This document shows positions 37,896-46,293 of a DNA stretch of 64,000 nucleotides, in pieces. The first letter of the stretch is position 1; each line of letters opens with the position of its first letter. The translations under genes and the position numbers were made by a program. The DNA lies in assembly GCF_003865035.1 (NCBI RefSeq), contig NZ_BHVZ01000001.1:496001-560000 (forward strand), given 5' to 3'. Origin of the DNA: Anaerotignum faecicola. GTDB lineage: Bacteria > Bacillota > Clostridia > Lachnospirales > Anaerotignaceae. Below the pieces are notes generated by a model, which had not been told where the DNA came from, did not search any database, and saw only the letters and a list, made by a program, of their open reading frames with translations.

Positions 37896-39260
37896 TTACA
37901 GCACCAACACCGTTGCAATGCTGAAATAAACCACCAGTGCAATCGCATCCACAACCGTAGAAATCAAGGGGCCCGCCATCATCGCAGGGTCAAGCTTGAC
38001 TGCCTTTGCCAGAATAGGCAGGATACAACCCAGTGTTTTCGCCAGAACAACCGCAACACCCATACTGAGGGAAACCGTCAGGTCAATATTAAACGGGGTC
38101 GAATGGTCGAAAAAGGTCATACGAATCATATTGACCATCGCCAGAATCAGACCACAGAGGATACCAACGCGCAGCTCCTTGAATACAACCTTAAACGTAT
38201 CACGCATCTGAATATCACCCAGCGCCAGACCACGAATAACCATGGCAGAGGCCTGCGAACCGGCGTTACCGCCCGTACCGGTGATGATTGTCATAAAGCT
38301 AGAAAGCATAACAACCGAATCCAGAAGGCTTTGATACATCCCGATAACAAAGGCACTCAGCGTACCGGAAATCATCAGCACGCAAAGCCACGGAATACGA
38401 TTCTTCACCAGTGCGAATACGCTCATTTTTAGGTATTCGTCATCCGAAGGCAGGACAGCATTCATCAGTTCCATATCTTCTGTGGTTTCCTGCTCGATAA
38501 CGTCCACGATATCATCGACCGTGATGATGCCGACCAGTCTGCCCTCCGTATCCGTTACGGGCAGTGCCATCCAGTTATATTTCTTGAAGATATTTGCAAC
38601 CTCCTCCTGGTCATCCAATGTGTGTACGGAAATAACGTCATCCTCCATCAGATCCCCAACCAGACTGTCATCCTCCGCACAAATCAGGGTTCTCAGAGGA
38701 ATAACCCCCAACAGCTTTCGCTGTGCATCCGTCACATAGCAGGTATAGATGGTTTCCTTATCCATCCCAACGCGCTTGATTTCGCTCAGCGCCTTTGTAA
38801 CAGTCATATTGGCACGCAGGCGCACAAATTCGATTGTCATCAGGCTGCCTGCGGAATTTTCGGGATAATTCAGAAAACGGTTGATTAGCTGTCTTGTGCC
38901 GGCATCGGTATTCCGCAGCACCTTTTTGACCAGATTGGCAGGGGCTTCCTCCAGAAAGTCCACCGTATCATCCAGAAACATTTCGTCCACGATATTGCGC
39001 ACCTCTCGGTCGGTAATGGACTGCACAATATGCTCCTGTGTATCATTATCCATATAGGAGAACACCTCTGCCGCAACATCCTTCGAGAGCAGACGGAAGA
39101 TAAAAAGCTGCTTTTCCGCCGTCAGTTCCTCAAAATATTCCGCAATATTGGCAGGCTGTTCCTCATTTAATTCCTGCTTTAGCTGCAAATACTGTCCACC
39201 GTCCATCAAGGCCGTATAATTATCAAACAGAATCTGCATTTCTTCATTCATGTCACTCAT
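37896..39260 (-). CDS. mgtE: Magnesium transporter MgtE
   Basis: Homodimeric Mg2+ channel of 454 residues in the cytoplasmic membrane, gated by intracellular Mg2+. N domain with superhelical repeats (about 1-130), two CBS domains (about 135-255), a plug helix and five membrane helices (about 285-450). Pore-region sequence GTGGNAGSQASAMVIRGLALG matches the family's signature. The GGGGTGAAAAA site precedes ATG-AGT-GAC. The long leader (see 39261-39549) carries a short ORF and a terminator, so expression is probably controlled by attenuation. Confidence 0.95.
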   Translation of the reverse strand: MSDMNEEMQILFDNYTALMDGGQYLQLKQELNEEQPANIAEYFEELTAEKQLFIFRLLSKDVAAEVFSYMDNDTQEHIVQSITDREVRNIVDEMFLDDTVDFLEEAPANLVKKVLRNTDAGTRQLINRFLNYPENSAGSLMTIEFVRLRANMTVTKALSEIKRVGMDKETIYTCYVTDAQRKLLGVIPLRTLICAEDDSLVGDLMEDDVISVHTLDDQEEVANIFKKYNWMALPVTDTEGRLVGIITVDDIVDVIEQETTEDMELMNAVLPSDDEYLKMSVFALVKNRIPWLCVLMISGTLSAFVIGMYQSLLDSVVMLSSFMTIITGTGGNAGSQASAMVIRGLALGDIQMRDTFKVVFKELRVGILCGLILAMVNMIRMTFFDHSTPFNIDLTVSLSMGVAVVLAKTLGCILPILAKAVKLDPAMMAGPLISTVVDAIALVVYFSIATVLVL

Positions 39261-39286
39261 TTTTTCACCCCAAATTCAAATAAAAA

Positions 39287-39328
39287 GCACCGTATGCCTT
39301 TCAAAAAAAGTTTCTCCGCATACCGTGC
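39287..39328 (-). terminator. Leader terminator (attenuator) in front of mgtE
   Basis: 11-base stem GCACGGTATGC/GCATACGGTGC with one G-G mismatch, 20-base loop, followed on the minus strand by TTTTTATTTG. It ends about 16 bases before the mgtE start codon. Its 5' arm can instead pair with 39393-39403 in the leader ORF. Confidence 0.75.
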
Positions 39329-39360
39329 ATTCATTCAAAAAAGGGCATAAAAAACCACAG

Positions 39361-39474
39361 TCAACTCTGTTGTATCCAAAAAAGCTGACCGAAATACACG
39401 GTAAAATTTTTCTCAGATCGTCGATAGCCCTCAGGCTCTAAAGGAATGGTATCTTTACTATGACTGCCGTCCAT
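39361..39474 (-). CDS. Putative mgtE leader peptide (37 aa)
   Basis: A 37-codon ORF opening MDGSHSKDTIPLEPEGYRRS, with GCGAGGTGAACGAA before the ATG and a TGA at 39361. It lies between the mgtE promoter and the leader terminator. The PLEPEG patch (acidic residues alternating with proline) is the type of sequence reported to destabilise ribosomes at low Mg2+ in enterobacterial MgtL. The last third carries the segment TACCGTGTATT that can pair with the terminator's 5' arm. No protein family recognised; a regulatory role is inferred from position. Confidence 0.6.
   Translation of the reverse strand: MDGSHSKDTIPLEPEGYRRSEKNFTVYFGQLFWIQQS
39393..39403 (-). promoter_or_regulatory. Antiterminator arm inside the mgtE leader ORF
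   Basis: TACCGTGTATT on the minus strand, complementary over 11 positions (one G-U) to AATGCACGGTA at 39321-39331, the 5' side of the leader terminator. Pairing would block terminator formation. Confidence 0.6.
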
Positions 39475-39520
39475 TTCGTTCACCTCGCTTTGACTGTACG
39501 ATTTTTCACTCACTATATCC

Positions 39521-39549
39521 AGTATATGCCTTGATAATTTTTGCGTCAA
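39521..39549 (-). promoter_or_regulatory. Promoter of the mgtE leader
   Basis: TTGACG (39544-39549), 17-base spacer, TATACT (39521-39526). Predicted start near 39513 gives a leader of about 250 nt. Confidence 0.8.
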
Positions 39550-39588
39550 CACTCTTTACAAAAATTTATCAAAAGTTTTTGAATTGTG

Positions 39589-39617
39589 TTGGATGAAATT
39601 GATTTTTTTGTTATACT
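39589..39617 (+). promoter_or_regulatory. Promoter of mscL
   Basis: TTGGAT (39589-39594), 17-base spacer, TATACT (39612-39617). The start of transcription falls after the ATG at 39618, which supports translation from 39687. Confidence 0.75.
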
Positions 39618-39686
39618 ATGGTTGAAAAAAAGCAAATTTTGCAAAAAATACAGGAAAAACCCCAAAAAAGCATAGGAGGAATTTTT

Positions 39687-40139
39687 ATGGCTTTGAAGGA
39701 AACCATTCAGGAATTTAAGGAATTTGCCATAAAGGGCAATGTGGTAGATATGGCTGTCGGCGTAATCATCGGCGGCGCATTCGGCAAAATCGTTACTTCT
39801 TTTGTCAATGATTTGATTATGCCCATCATCGGCAAGCTAACAGGCGGCGCAGATTTCAGCCAACTTTATCTGCCTCTGGACGGCAATCATTATGCCACCC
39901 TTGCAGATGCACAAGCGGCAACCGCAACCATCGCATACGGCTCCTTTCTCACACAGGTGCTTGATTTTCTGATTGTGGCAATCGTCATCTTTGCGGCGCT
40001 GAAGGTGCTGGTGAAGCTGAAACGTCCTGCCGCTCCCGTGGAAGAAGCACCTACAACGAAGGTCTGTCCCTTCTGCAAATCCGAAATTGCGATTGAGGCA
40101 ACCAGATGTCCTCACTGCACCTCTCAGCTGGAGGGTTGA
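39687..40139 (+). CDS. mscL: Large-conductance mechanosensitive channel with C-terminal zinc ribbon
   Basis: Homopentameric safety valve opening under osmotic downshock; 150 residues. The N-terminal amphipathic helix ([20 protein letters not shown]) and TM1 ([20 protein letters not shown]) are classical; TM2 is at about 80-103. After a short charged linker come two CxxC pairs ([18 protein letters not shown]), a zinc-ribbon end that E. coli MscL lacks. Start at 39687 chosen for TAGGAGGA 8 bases upstream. Confidence 0.93.
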   Translation: MALKETIQEFKEFAIKGNVVDMAVGVIIGGAFGKIVTSFVNDLIMPIIGKLTGGADFSQLYLPLDGNHYATLADAQAATATIAYGSFLTQVLDFLIVAIVIFAALKVLVKLKRPAAPVEEAPTTKVCPFCKSEIAIEATRCPHCTSQLEG

Positions 40140-40151
40140 TTTCCAAAAAAC

Positions 40152-40189
40152 AAAAGCGAAGTCCTCATTTTTACAAGGATTTCGCTTTT
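40152..40189 (+). terminator. Terminator after mscL
   Basis: Stem AAAGCGAAGTCCT/AGGATTTCGCTTT followed by TTTTATTTT. May also serve the convergent DUF2812 gene. Confidence 0.85.
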
Positions 40190-40217
40190 TTATTTTATCT
40201 TTTTCTGTTTTTTTGCT

Positions 40218-41486
40218 TCAGCCTTCCTGCGCGGCAAAGACCTTTTCTACCTCTGCCAGAAGCTGTTCGGGGTCAGTCTCCCGTCCTATATAATCCAGCT
40301 CCATCAACTTTTCGCCGTCGCTGCAAAGCACATGATAGGAAACCGATTCGCTCCACTCCGTGCGGCAGACATGCAGCCGGGAAAACGCAGGATATTCCGC
40401 GGAAATTTCCTCGGAGGCAGGAAACTCATGCCCCCTCTCCTGCCATCTTTCTTCGGTCAGCCTTTCATTCTCGATATTCTTATCATATTGCTTTTCGGCA
40501 TCCCGTTCTCGGCGGAAGCAGGTATAGCGCGTATTCAGATGCCATTCTGCTCCTTCTGCGTTCCGCATATACTGCTTGGTTTGCAAATCCCGTTTTGTCC
40601 GCAGCTCAAAGCGATGCTCCACGCCATAGTTATAAAGTCCCCCCATCCGCTTTATCGTCTGATACATCATCCCATCAAACTGATTGGCACTCATGTGAAG
40701 TCCCTCCTGCGCAGGGTCAACGCTTTCGCCGCATCGGGTCAGGGGTTCATCTATCAGGCTTTCCAGACGCACCGCAGGCAGATTGGCGTATGTGCTTTTC
40801 TTCGGCAGGTCAAAGGTTTTATCGTTAAAGTTGCCGCCGTAATAGATTCCGCCGACAACAAGAGCAACGCCCATCAGAGCCAGAAACGCTTTTATCACGC
40901 GATCCTTTCGCCAGTTTGTATATTCATCGGGGATATCACCATCCTCGACCCGTTCCTTTTTCCGCCGCAGCTTGCGTATCTCCCAATAGCCGCCTGCAAA
41001 AGCAATCAGAGCAGTTGGTCCAAAGAATCTCAGTGCAATCAGAAGCGTATCTCCGCTCAGTGCCGCCCTTCCCATGCTGAAGACGCACACAGCCAAAATA
41101 ACCAGAGCAATCAAAAGCCCAATCTTTGTTTCGCGGATACTCCCTTTCTCCTTCTCTATTTTTTTATCTAAATCCCGCAGCACCGCTTCCTGCGACACCT
41201 CCGGCTCATCCGCACTGCATTCCTTTGCAAAAACATAATCCAACTCATAATGGCAGACCTCCTGCCAGCCATCCTTCGCATATTCCGCCCGTTCCTCGTC
41301 CGTCGGCACATGCTCCAGCTCCTCGATACGGTAGCGCAGGTGCTGCGGCTCGTCCTCACGAAAGATGTATTTCAGATGTGTCATGTCCTCCAAAAGCAAG
41401 CCCTGCTCTGCCATCTCCTTCAGATAAAGCTCGCCCAATGTTCCTGCGGATCTCCATTTTTTAATGCGCCTATCATCCCTGCTCAT
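40218..41486 (-). CDS. DUF2812 domain-containing membrane protein
   Basis: Protein of 422 residues. N-terminal DUF2812 domain (about 1-110) with FREDEPQHLRYRIEE and WQEVCHYELDYVFA; helices near 127-145 and 152-170 and another near 205-225; then an extracytoplasmic region of about 190 residues without recognisable motif. DUF2812 genes often sit beside a PadR-family regulator; none is here. Start at 41486 chosen for the GGGGGG run 8 bases upstream. Confidence 0.75.
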   Translation of the reverse strand: MSRDDRRIKKWRSAGTLGELYLKEMAEQGLLLEDMTHLKYIFREDEPQHLRYRIEELEHVPTDEERAEYAKDGWQEVCHYELDYVFAKECSADEPEVSQEAVLRDLDKKIEKEKGSIRETKIGLLIALVILAVCVFSMGRAALSGDTLLIALRFFGPTALIAFAGGYWEIRKLRRKKERVEDGDIPDEYTNWRKDRVIKAFLALMGVALVVGGIYYGGNFNDKTFDLPKKSTYANLPAVRLESLIDEPLTRCGESVDPAQEGLHMSANQFDGMMYQTIKRMGGLYNYGVEHRFELRTKRDLQTKQYMRNAEGAEWHLNTRYTCFRRERDAEKQYDKNIENERLTEERWQERGHEFPASEEISAEYPAFSRLHVCRTEWSESVSYHVLCSDGEKLMELDYIGRETDPEQLLAEVEKVFAAQEG

Positions 41487-41664
41487 GCATCTGTCCCCCC
41501 TTACGATTTCCGTCCCTTCCTTCTTTGTCGGAATCTTCTGTTTCATATATACCATACTTTTGTCCAACAAGGAAGTCCTTTCCCTGAATCGTAAGAAAAT
41601 TGTAAGAAATGGCAGAAAAAAGAGAAAATTTTTCATTCTCCCTTTTTTCCCTGCTCCCTATTCC

Positions 41665-42141
41665 TTATTTTTCGTGTATGCGCTTACCCGTCATGTGTTC
41701 AATCGTAATCTCGTAAAGCTGCACCGCATGGATACCCTTTACGATTTCCGCTTCAGCCTCCTCTTTTGTGGGGTAATATTTCAGTGCCAGCTCTCGCACT
41801 CTATCCTCCGTCTGCCCCGCGTCTGCAACCAGCTTACATCTGCCGAACACAATCACGCTGTGCAGATAGGGTGCCCAATCCCCTTCTTCAAAGGCTTCGT
41901 TGCCATAAACGGTAAAGCAGACCTTATCGTCCCTTTTCAGCGCATCCACCTTATGCCCTGCCTTGCCGCCATGGATAAAAATTTTTCCCTGCGCGTCGTC
42001 ATAATAATAATTGACAGGAATCGCAAAGGGGTAGCCCTCATCCCCATTCACCGCAAGAATTCCCCTTTTTTCTGTGGAAAGCAGTGCCTTCGTTTCCTGC
42101 GCGGAAAGCGCCTGCTTACTTCTTCTCATTGGTCTGAACAT
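41665..42141 (-). CDS. Pyridoxamine 5'-phosphate oxidase-like flavin-binding protein (NimA type)
   Basis: Protein of 158 residues with the split-barrel FMN-binding fold: GILAVNGDEGYPFAIPVNYYY near residue 25, KIFIHGGKAGHKVDAL near 50, KVCFTVYG near 70. This subgroup includes NimA-like proteins; the reaction is not known. Start placed at 42141 after AAAGGAGGAG; a longer frame to 42249 would overlap the end of dnaB and lacks a site. It is 59 bases downstream of dnaB. Confidence 0.82.
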   Translation of the reverse strand: MFRPMRRSKQALSAQETKALLSTEKRGILAVNGDEGYPFAIPVNYYYDDAQGKIFIHGGKAGHKVDALKRDDKVCFTVYGNEAFEEGDWAPYLHSVIVFGRCKLVADAGQTEDRVRELALKYYPTKEEAEAEIVKGIHAVQLYEITIEHMTGKRIHEK

Positions 42142-42200
42142 CTTCTTCTCCTCCTTTATATACTTAAAAAGCCCGAAGGAATCCCCTCGGGCGGCTTTGC

Positions 42201-43550
42201 TTAATATTTTTTCAGAAAATTGCCAAATTTCGTATACTGTCCCATCCATGTCAAATCGACCGTACCCGTCGGGCCGTTTCTCTGCTTCGCAATAATCAGC
42301 TCTGCCTGATTTTTCTTTTCCGTATCGGGGAAATAATATTCATCACGATAAAGAAAGGCAACTACGTCCGCATCCTGCTCAATCGCGCCGGACTCACGCA
42401 GGTCGGAAAGCATCGGGCGGTGATCCGCACGCTGTTCACAGGCACGGCTCAGCTGACTCAGCGCAATCACAGGCGCTTCCATCTCTCTTGCAATCGCCTT
42501 AAGGGAACGGGAAATTTCGGAGATTTCCTGCTGACGGGAATCGTTTCTGCTATTGCCGCTCATCAGCTGCAAATAGTCAATCACGATAAGCCCCAACCCT
42601 TTTTCCACCTTCAAACGGCGGCATTTGGAGCGCACCTCCATCGGGGTCACCCCGGGGGTATCGTCAATATAAATCGGGGCTTCAGAAAGGGGACCCATGG
42701 CGTTAATCAACTCCGCCCAGTCGTTTTCCTCCAATTCCCCGGTACGCAGCTTCTGTGCATCAATCATGGCCTCGGAACAGAGCATACGGTTGACCAGCTG
42801 CTCCCGGCTCATTTCCAGAGAGAACACCGCCGTCGGCACATTGGCACGAATCGCCGCATTCTGGATGATATTCAGCGCAAATGCCGTTTTCCCCATGGAA
42901 GGACGCGCCGCAAGCAGAATCAAATCTGATTTTTGCAGACCTGCCGTTTTGGCATCAAAATCCAGAAAGCCCGTCGGCACACCTGTCAGCTTGCCCTTGG
43001 AACGGTAGATATCCTCGATTTTTTCAATCGAGCTGACCGCGATATCTCTGATATGATGGAACTGCTCGGAATGGCGCTTCTGCATGATGTCAAAAATGCT
43101 TTTTTCCGCCGTATCCATAATGGCATTGACATCCTCTTTGCCCTCATAGCTCAGCTGAGAAATATCCCCGGCAGTGCGAATCAGACGGCGCAGAACGGAT
43201 TTTTCCTCCACGATTGCCGCATAATGGCGCACATTGACGGAGCTGCCGACCGCAGAAGAAAGATTTGCCAGAAAAGGCAGACCGCCTATCTGCTCAAACT
43301 GCCCTTTTTCCTCCAGCTTATTCTTGACTGTAATCACATCAATGGGAGAGCCGGAACGATATAATTCCTCTGCCGCTTCAAAAACCATGCGATGGTCGGG
43401 GCGATAAAAATCCTCCCCACGCAGTACCTCAAGCGCAACAGATGCCGCTTCTCTGTCCAGAAACATGGAACACAGGACAGCCTGCTCCGCCGTTTCATCA
43501 TGGGGCGGCACACCGCGCATATATTCTGTTTGCTTTTCCTGTTCTTCCAT
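42201..43550 (-). CDS. dnaB: Replicative DNA helicase
   Basis: Hexameric 5'-3' helicase of the replication fork; 449 residues. N-terminal DnaB domain (PPHDETAEQAVLCSMFLD near residue 15), RecA-like core with Walker A LAARPSMGKTAFALNI near residue 215, FSLEMSREQLVNRML, and the SDLRESGAIEQDADVVAFLYR box near 380. No intein. Last gene of gdpP-rplI-dnaB, a conserved Firmicutes order (called dnaC in B. subtilis). Confidence 0.95.
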   Translation of the reverse strand: MEEQEKQTEYMRGVPPHDETAEQAVLCSMFLDREAASVALEVLRGEDFYRPDHRMVFEAAEELYRSGSPIDVITVKNKLEEKGQFEQIGGLPFLANLSSAVGSSVNVRHYAAIVEEKSVLRRLIRTAGDISQLSYEGKEDVNAIMDTAEKSIFDIMQKRHSEQFHHIRDIAVSSIEKIEDIYRSKGKLTGVPTGFLDFDAKTAGLQKSDLILLAARPSMGKTAFALNIIQNAAIRANVPTAVFSLEMSREQLVNRMLCSEAMIDAQKLRTGELEENDWAELINAMGPLSEAPIYIDDTPGVTPMEVRSKCRRLKVEKGLGLIVIDYLQLMSGNSRNDSRQQEISEISRSLKAIAREMEAPVIALSQLSRACEQRADHRPMLSDLRESGAIEQDADVVAFLYRDEYYFPDTEKKNQAELIIAKQRNGPTGTVDLTWMGQYTKFGNFLKKY

Positions 43551-43574
43551 GTTTTCCGCCTCCTGTACGGGGAC

Positions 43575-44021
43575 TTACGCTTCTACGATTTTCACCTTTA
43601 CCTCTGCCGTTACCTTAGGATGCAGCTTAATGACTGCGGTTCTTTCGCCCAACATCTTGATGGGGTCACCGATAGAAACCTTCTTCTTATCAATATCCAG
43701 CTTGGTCTGCTTTACGATTTCCTCCGCAACCTCTTTATTCGTCACAGAGCCGAACAGCTTGCCGTTGCCGCCTGTTTTCACCTTGATGGTAACAACCTTA
43801 TCCTCCAGCTCCTTTGCAGTTGCCTGCGCCTTTTCCAGCTCCTCCTGCTTACGCTTTGCCTCCGCCTTCTGCTTCAGCTCATAATCATTCAGATTGCTTT
43901 TTGTTGCTTCTACAGCCAGCTTTCTGGGCAGCAGGAAATTCTTTGCATAGCCCTCGCTGGCATTGATTAAGTCGCCCTTTTTGCCGACGCTTTTTACGTC
44001 CTGTAATAAAATCATCTTCAT
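43575..44021 (-). CDS. rplI: 50S ribosomal protein L9
   Basis: Binds 23S rRNA near the L1 stalk and helps keep reading frame; 148 residues. N-terminal KMILLQDVKSVGKKGDLIN then GYAKNFLLPRKLAVEAT is the family signature; long central helix and C-terminal domain present. Its ATG overlaps the gdpP stop by 4 bases. Confidence 0.96.
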   Translation of the reverse strand: MKMILLQDVKSVGKKGDLINASEGYAKNFLLPRKLAVEATKSNLNDYELKQKAEAKRKQEELEKAQATAKELEDKVVTIKVKTGGNGKLFGSVTNKEVAEEIVKQTKLDIDKKKVSIGDPIKMLGERTAVIKLHPKVTAEVKVKIVEA

Positions 44022-46030
44022 GTCGTTTCCTCCTTCAAATATTCATCAATGGCACTGCGTACCCTCTCCTTCGCTTCTTCCGCGCTGCAATCCTTAAGCT
44101 GCGCCCCGGAAACGGTGAAATGGCCGCCGCCGCCCAGTTTTTCCATAATTCTCTGCACATTCACATCCCCAAAGCTGCGTGCGCTGACATAAACCACATC
44201 ATCCACCTTGCAGCAGACAAAGGATGCCTTAACCCCTGTTACATTCATTAAATCATCCGCCGCCTGCGCCGCCGTCAATGTGGAATTCTCCCGATTGGCA
44301 GGGCATACGGAAAGCGCCATGGAGCCAAGATACAGCTCCGCATCACGCACAGCGGTTGCTTTTGCCTTATAGGAATCAATATCATTCTGGAACAGCATAC
44401 GCACACGGATACTGTCTGCCCCGTTGCGGCGCAGAAATCCTGCGGATTCAAAGGTAATCGCACCCGTTTTGACTGCGAAATTCTTGGTATCCACGGTAAT
44501 GCCTGCCAGAAGCGCATCTGCCTCGATGGAGCGCAGCTTAATCCTCTTGCCGATATGCTGAATCATTTCCGTAATCAATTCAGACGTAGAGGATGCGTAG
44601 GGCTCATGATACAGCAGAACCGCCTGCTCAATGAAATCCTGCGCGCTCTTTCTATGGTGGTCAAACACAACGATTTTCTTTGCCGCCTCCAGAACGGAAG
44701 GACCTTCTACCATACTGGTGCGGTGCGTATCCACAACAATCACCAGTGTTTTATCATCCATTTCCTTCAGTGCATCTTTTTCCTTCATAAAAGCAGTCTG
44801 ATAATATTCATCCTGCGCCATCTGCTCGGAAATACACTTAATCCCTGTGCTGACCTCATTCATCACAATGCGGCATTTTTTGCCCATAGCTCTTGCAATG
44901 GCACAAATCCCCATGCTGGAGCCAAGGCTGTCCAAATCCCCATTGCGGTGTCCCATAACCATAATAGACGAGGATGCGCCCATCAGCTCCCACAGAGCAT
45001 CTGCCTTTACGCGCGCTCGGATACGCCCGTTTCTGCCAACCTCGCCTGCCTTTGCGCCGTAGAACAGGTATTTTTCGCCTTCCTTAATCAGCACCTGATC
45101 CCCGCCGCGTCCCAATGCAAGGTCAAGCGCCGCCTTCGCACTCTGCATGGCATCCTCCAGAGAGCCGCCGCCAATGCCGACCCCCATACTCATCGTTACA
45201 GGAATATGCTCGCCAACATTGATTTCGCGAATGGTATTCATAATATCAAATTTCTTTTCCTTTAATGTCTCCAAATCCCCCTTGGAAAGCAGGAGGATAT
45301 ATCTGTCCATCTGCAGCTTTCGCATCACGCCGTTGGCATCCGCGGCAAACTGTGTCAGCTTTCTGTCCACGATTGCGGAAAGCAGGGGCTGTCTGTCCTC
45401 CGCAAGGGAATCCATAACATCCTCATAATTATCCAGAAACAGCATCCCGATAACCGTTTCGTTGCGGTCAAGTCTTTCCTCCAGCTCATACTGCTTGGAA
45501 ATATCCACCAGCGTCATATTCAACACATTGCCGACTGCGCCGTTTTCCTCGACCACCTCGCACTGGTTCAGCATGGCATCGTAATGCTTTTCCTCCACTA
45601 CAACCACAGCATGCTTGCCAATCCCCGCCTTTTTCAGCTGTTCTACCACAGGCAGAATCAATTCCATATTCGGAAATTCCTTTGCGAATTTCTCATTATA
45701 CATTAAAATGTGCCCCCGAATATCCAGCACCGCATAGGGAATGGGCATATTCTGGGGAAGCGGGAAGTTGTGCTGCAAAACTGTCGTATCCAGAAAGGCT
45801 ACTCTGTCGTCTGCATTTTCTTCCTTCCGTGTGCCGTTATCCTTTAAAAGTGACCATGCGAAAAAGCCTGCCGCCGCGCCAATCAGCGCACCGAAGCCGA
45901 CTCTGGCATCAATCAGAAAACAGATGCAAAGCAGCAGAATCACTGCCGCCACCCCGATGGGGTTGCTTTCCCTTCCTGTTTTTTCCTGATATTGCTCACT
46001 CTTAGCGTTTTCGCTCATATCGTCCATCAT
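44018..46030 (-). CDS. gdpP: Cyclic-di-AMP phosphodiesterase GdpP
   Basis: Membrane protein of about 670 residues that degrades c-di-AMP. Two N-terminal helices (about 28-60), a degenerate PAS region, a degenerate GGDEF region (about 170-310), then DHH/DHHA1 with VMGHRNGDLDSLGSSMG, VDTHRTSM, VFDHHRKSAQ and GGGGHFTVSGAQLK. All metal motifs of the DHH site are present. Three ATGs lie close together; GGAGG favours 46030 or 46027. Confidence 0.94.
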   Translation of the reverse strand: MMDDMSENAKSEQYQEKTGRESNPIGVAAVILLLCICFLIDARVGFGALIGAAAGFFAWSLLKDNGTRKEENADDRVAFLDTTVLQHNFPLPQNMPIPYAVLDIRGHILMYNEKFAKEFPNMELILPVVEQLKKAGIGKHAVVVVEEKHYDAMLNQCEVVEENGAVGNVLNMTLVDISKQYELEERLDRNETVIGMLFLDNYEDVMDSLAEDRQPLLSAIVDRKLTQFAADANGVMRKLQMDRYILLLSKGDLETLKEKKFDIMNTIREINVGEHIPVTMSMGVGIGGGSLEDAMQSAKAALDLALGRGGDQVLIKEGEKYLFYGAKAGEVGRNGRIRARVKADALWELMGASSSIMVMGHRNGDLDSLGSSMGICAIARAMGKKCRIVMNEVSTGIKCISEQMAQDEYYQTAFMKEKDALKEMDDKTLVIVVDTHRTSMVEGPSVLEAAKKIVVFDHHRKSAQDFIEQAVLLYHEPYASSTSELITEMIQHIGKRIKLRSIEADALLAGITVDTKNFAVKTGAITFESAGFLRRNGADSIRVRMLFQNDIDSYKAKATAVRDAELYLGSMALSVCPANRENSTLTAAQAADDLMNVTGVKASFVCCKVDDVVYVSARSFGDVNVQRIMEKLGGGGHFTVSGAQLKDCSAEEAKERVRSAIDEYLKEETT

Positions 46031-46293
46031 CAGACCTCCATAAACGCAAAAAATCTTACCTTTTGTTTTTCCTCGAAAACTCTCTTTGCTAATGAGATAT
46101 TATAGCATAAAAGCAGGTGTGACTCAATAAAAAAATGCCCTGCGGCAGGCTCTGCCATGGCGAAGCAGAAAAAATTTCGTCGAAAAACCAAAAATTTCAC
46201 ATCATCCTTATAGCTTTTCGGGAAAATTCATAGTATCATAGGATAAGATACTCCGGAAAACGGGTATCCTATTTATTGATTCGAGGTGTCAGT
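46031..46293. other. Divergent intergenic region between gdpP and the AI-2E family gene
   Basis: No gene seen. It contains short inverted repeats (for example GGATAAGATACTCCGG facing CGGGTATCCTAT at 46241-46272) just before the AI-2E family gene. A -10-like TAGTAT is at 46231-46236 but no convincing -35. Confidence 0.4.

Noticed and set aside
39261..39549. M-box (ykoK) magnesium riboswitch before mgtE
   Set aside because: None of the conserved M-box segments could be found; most of the leader is taken by the short ORF and the terminator.
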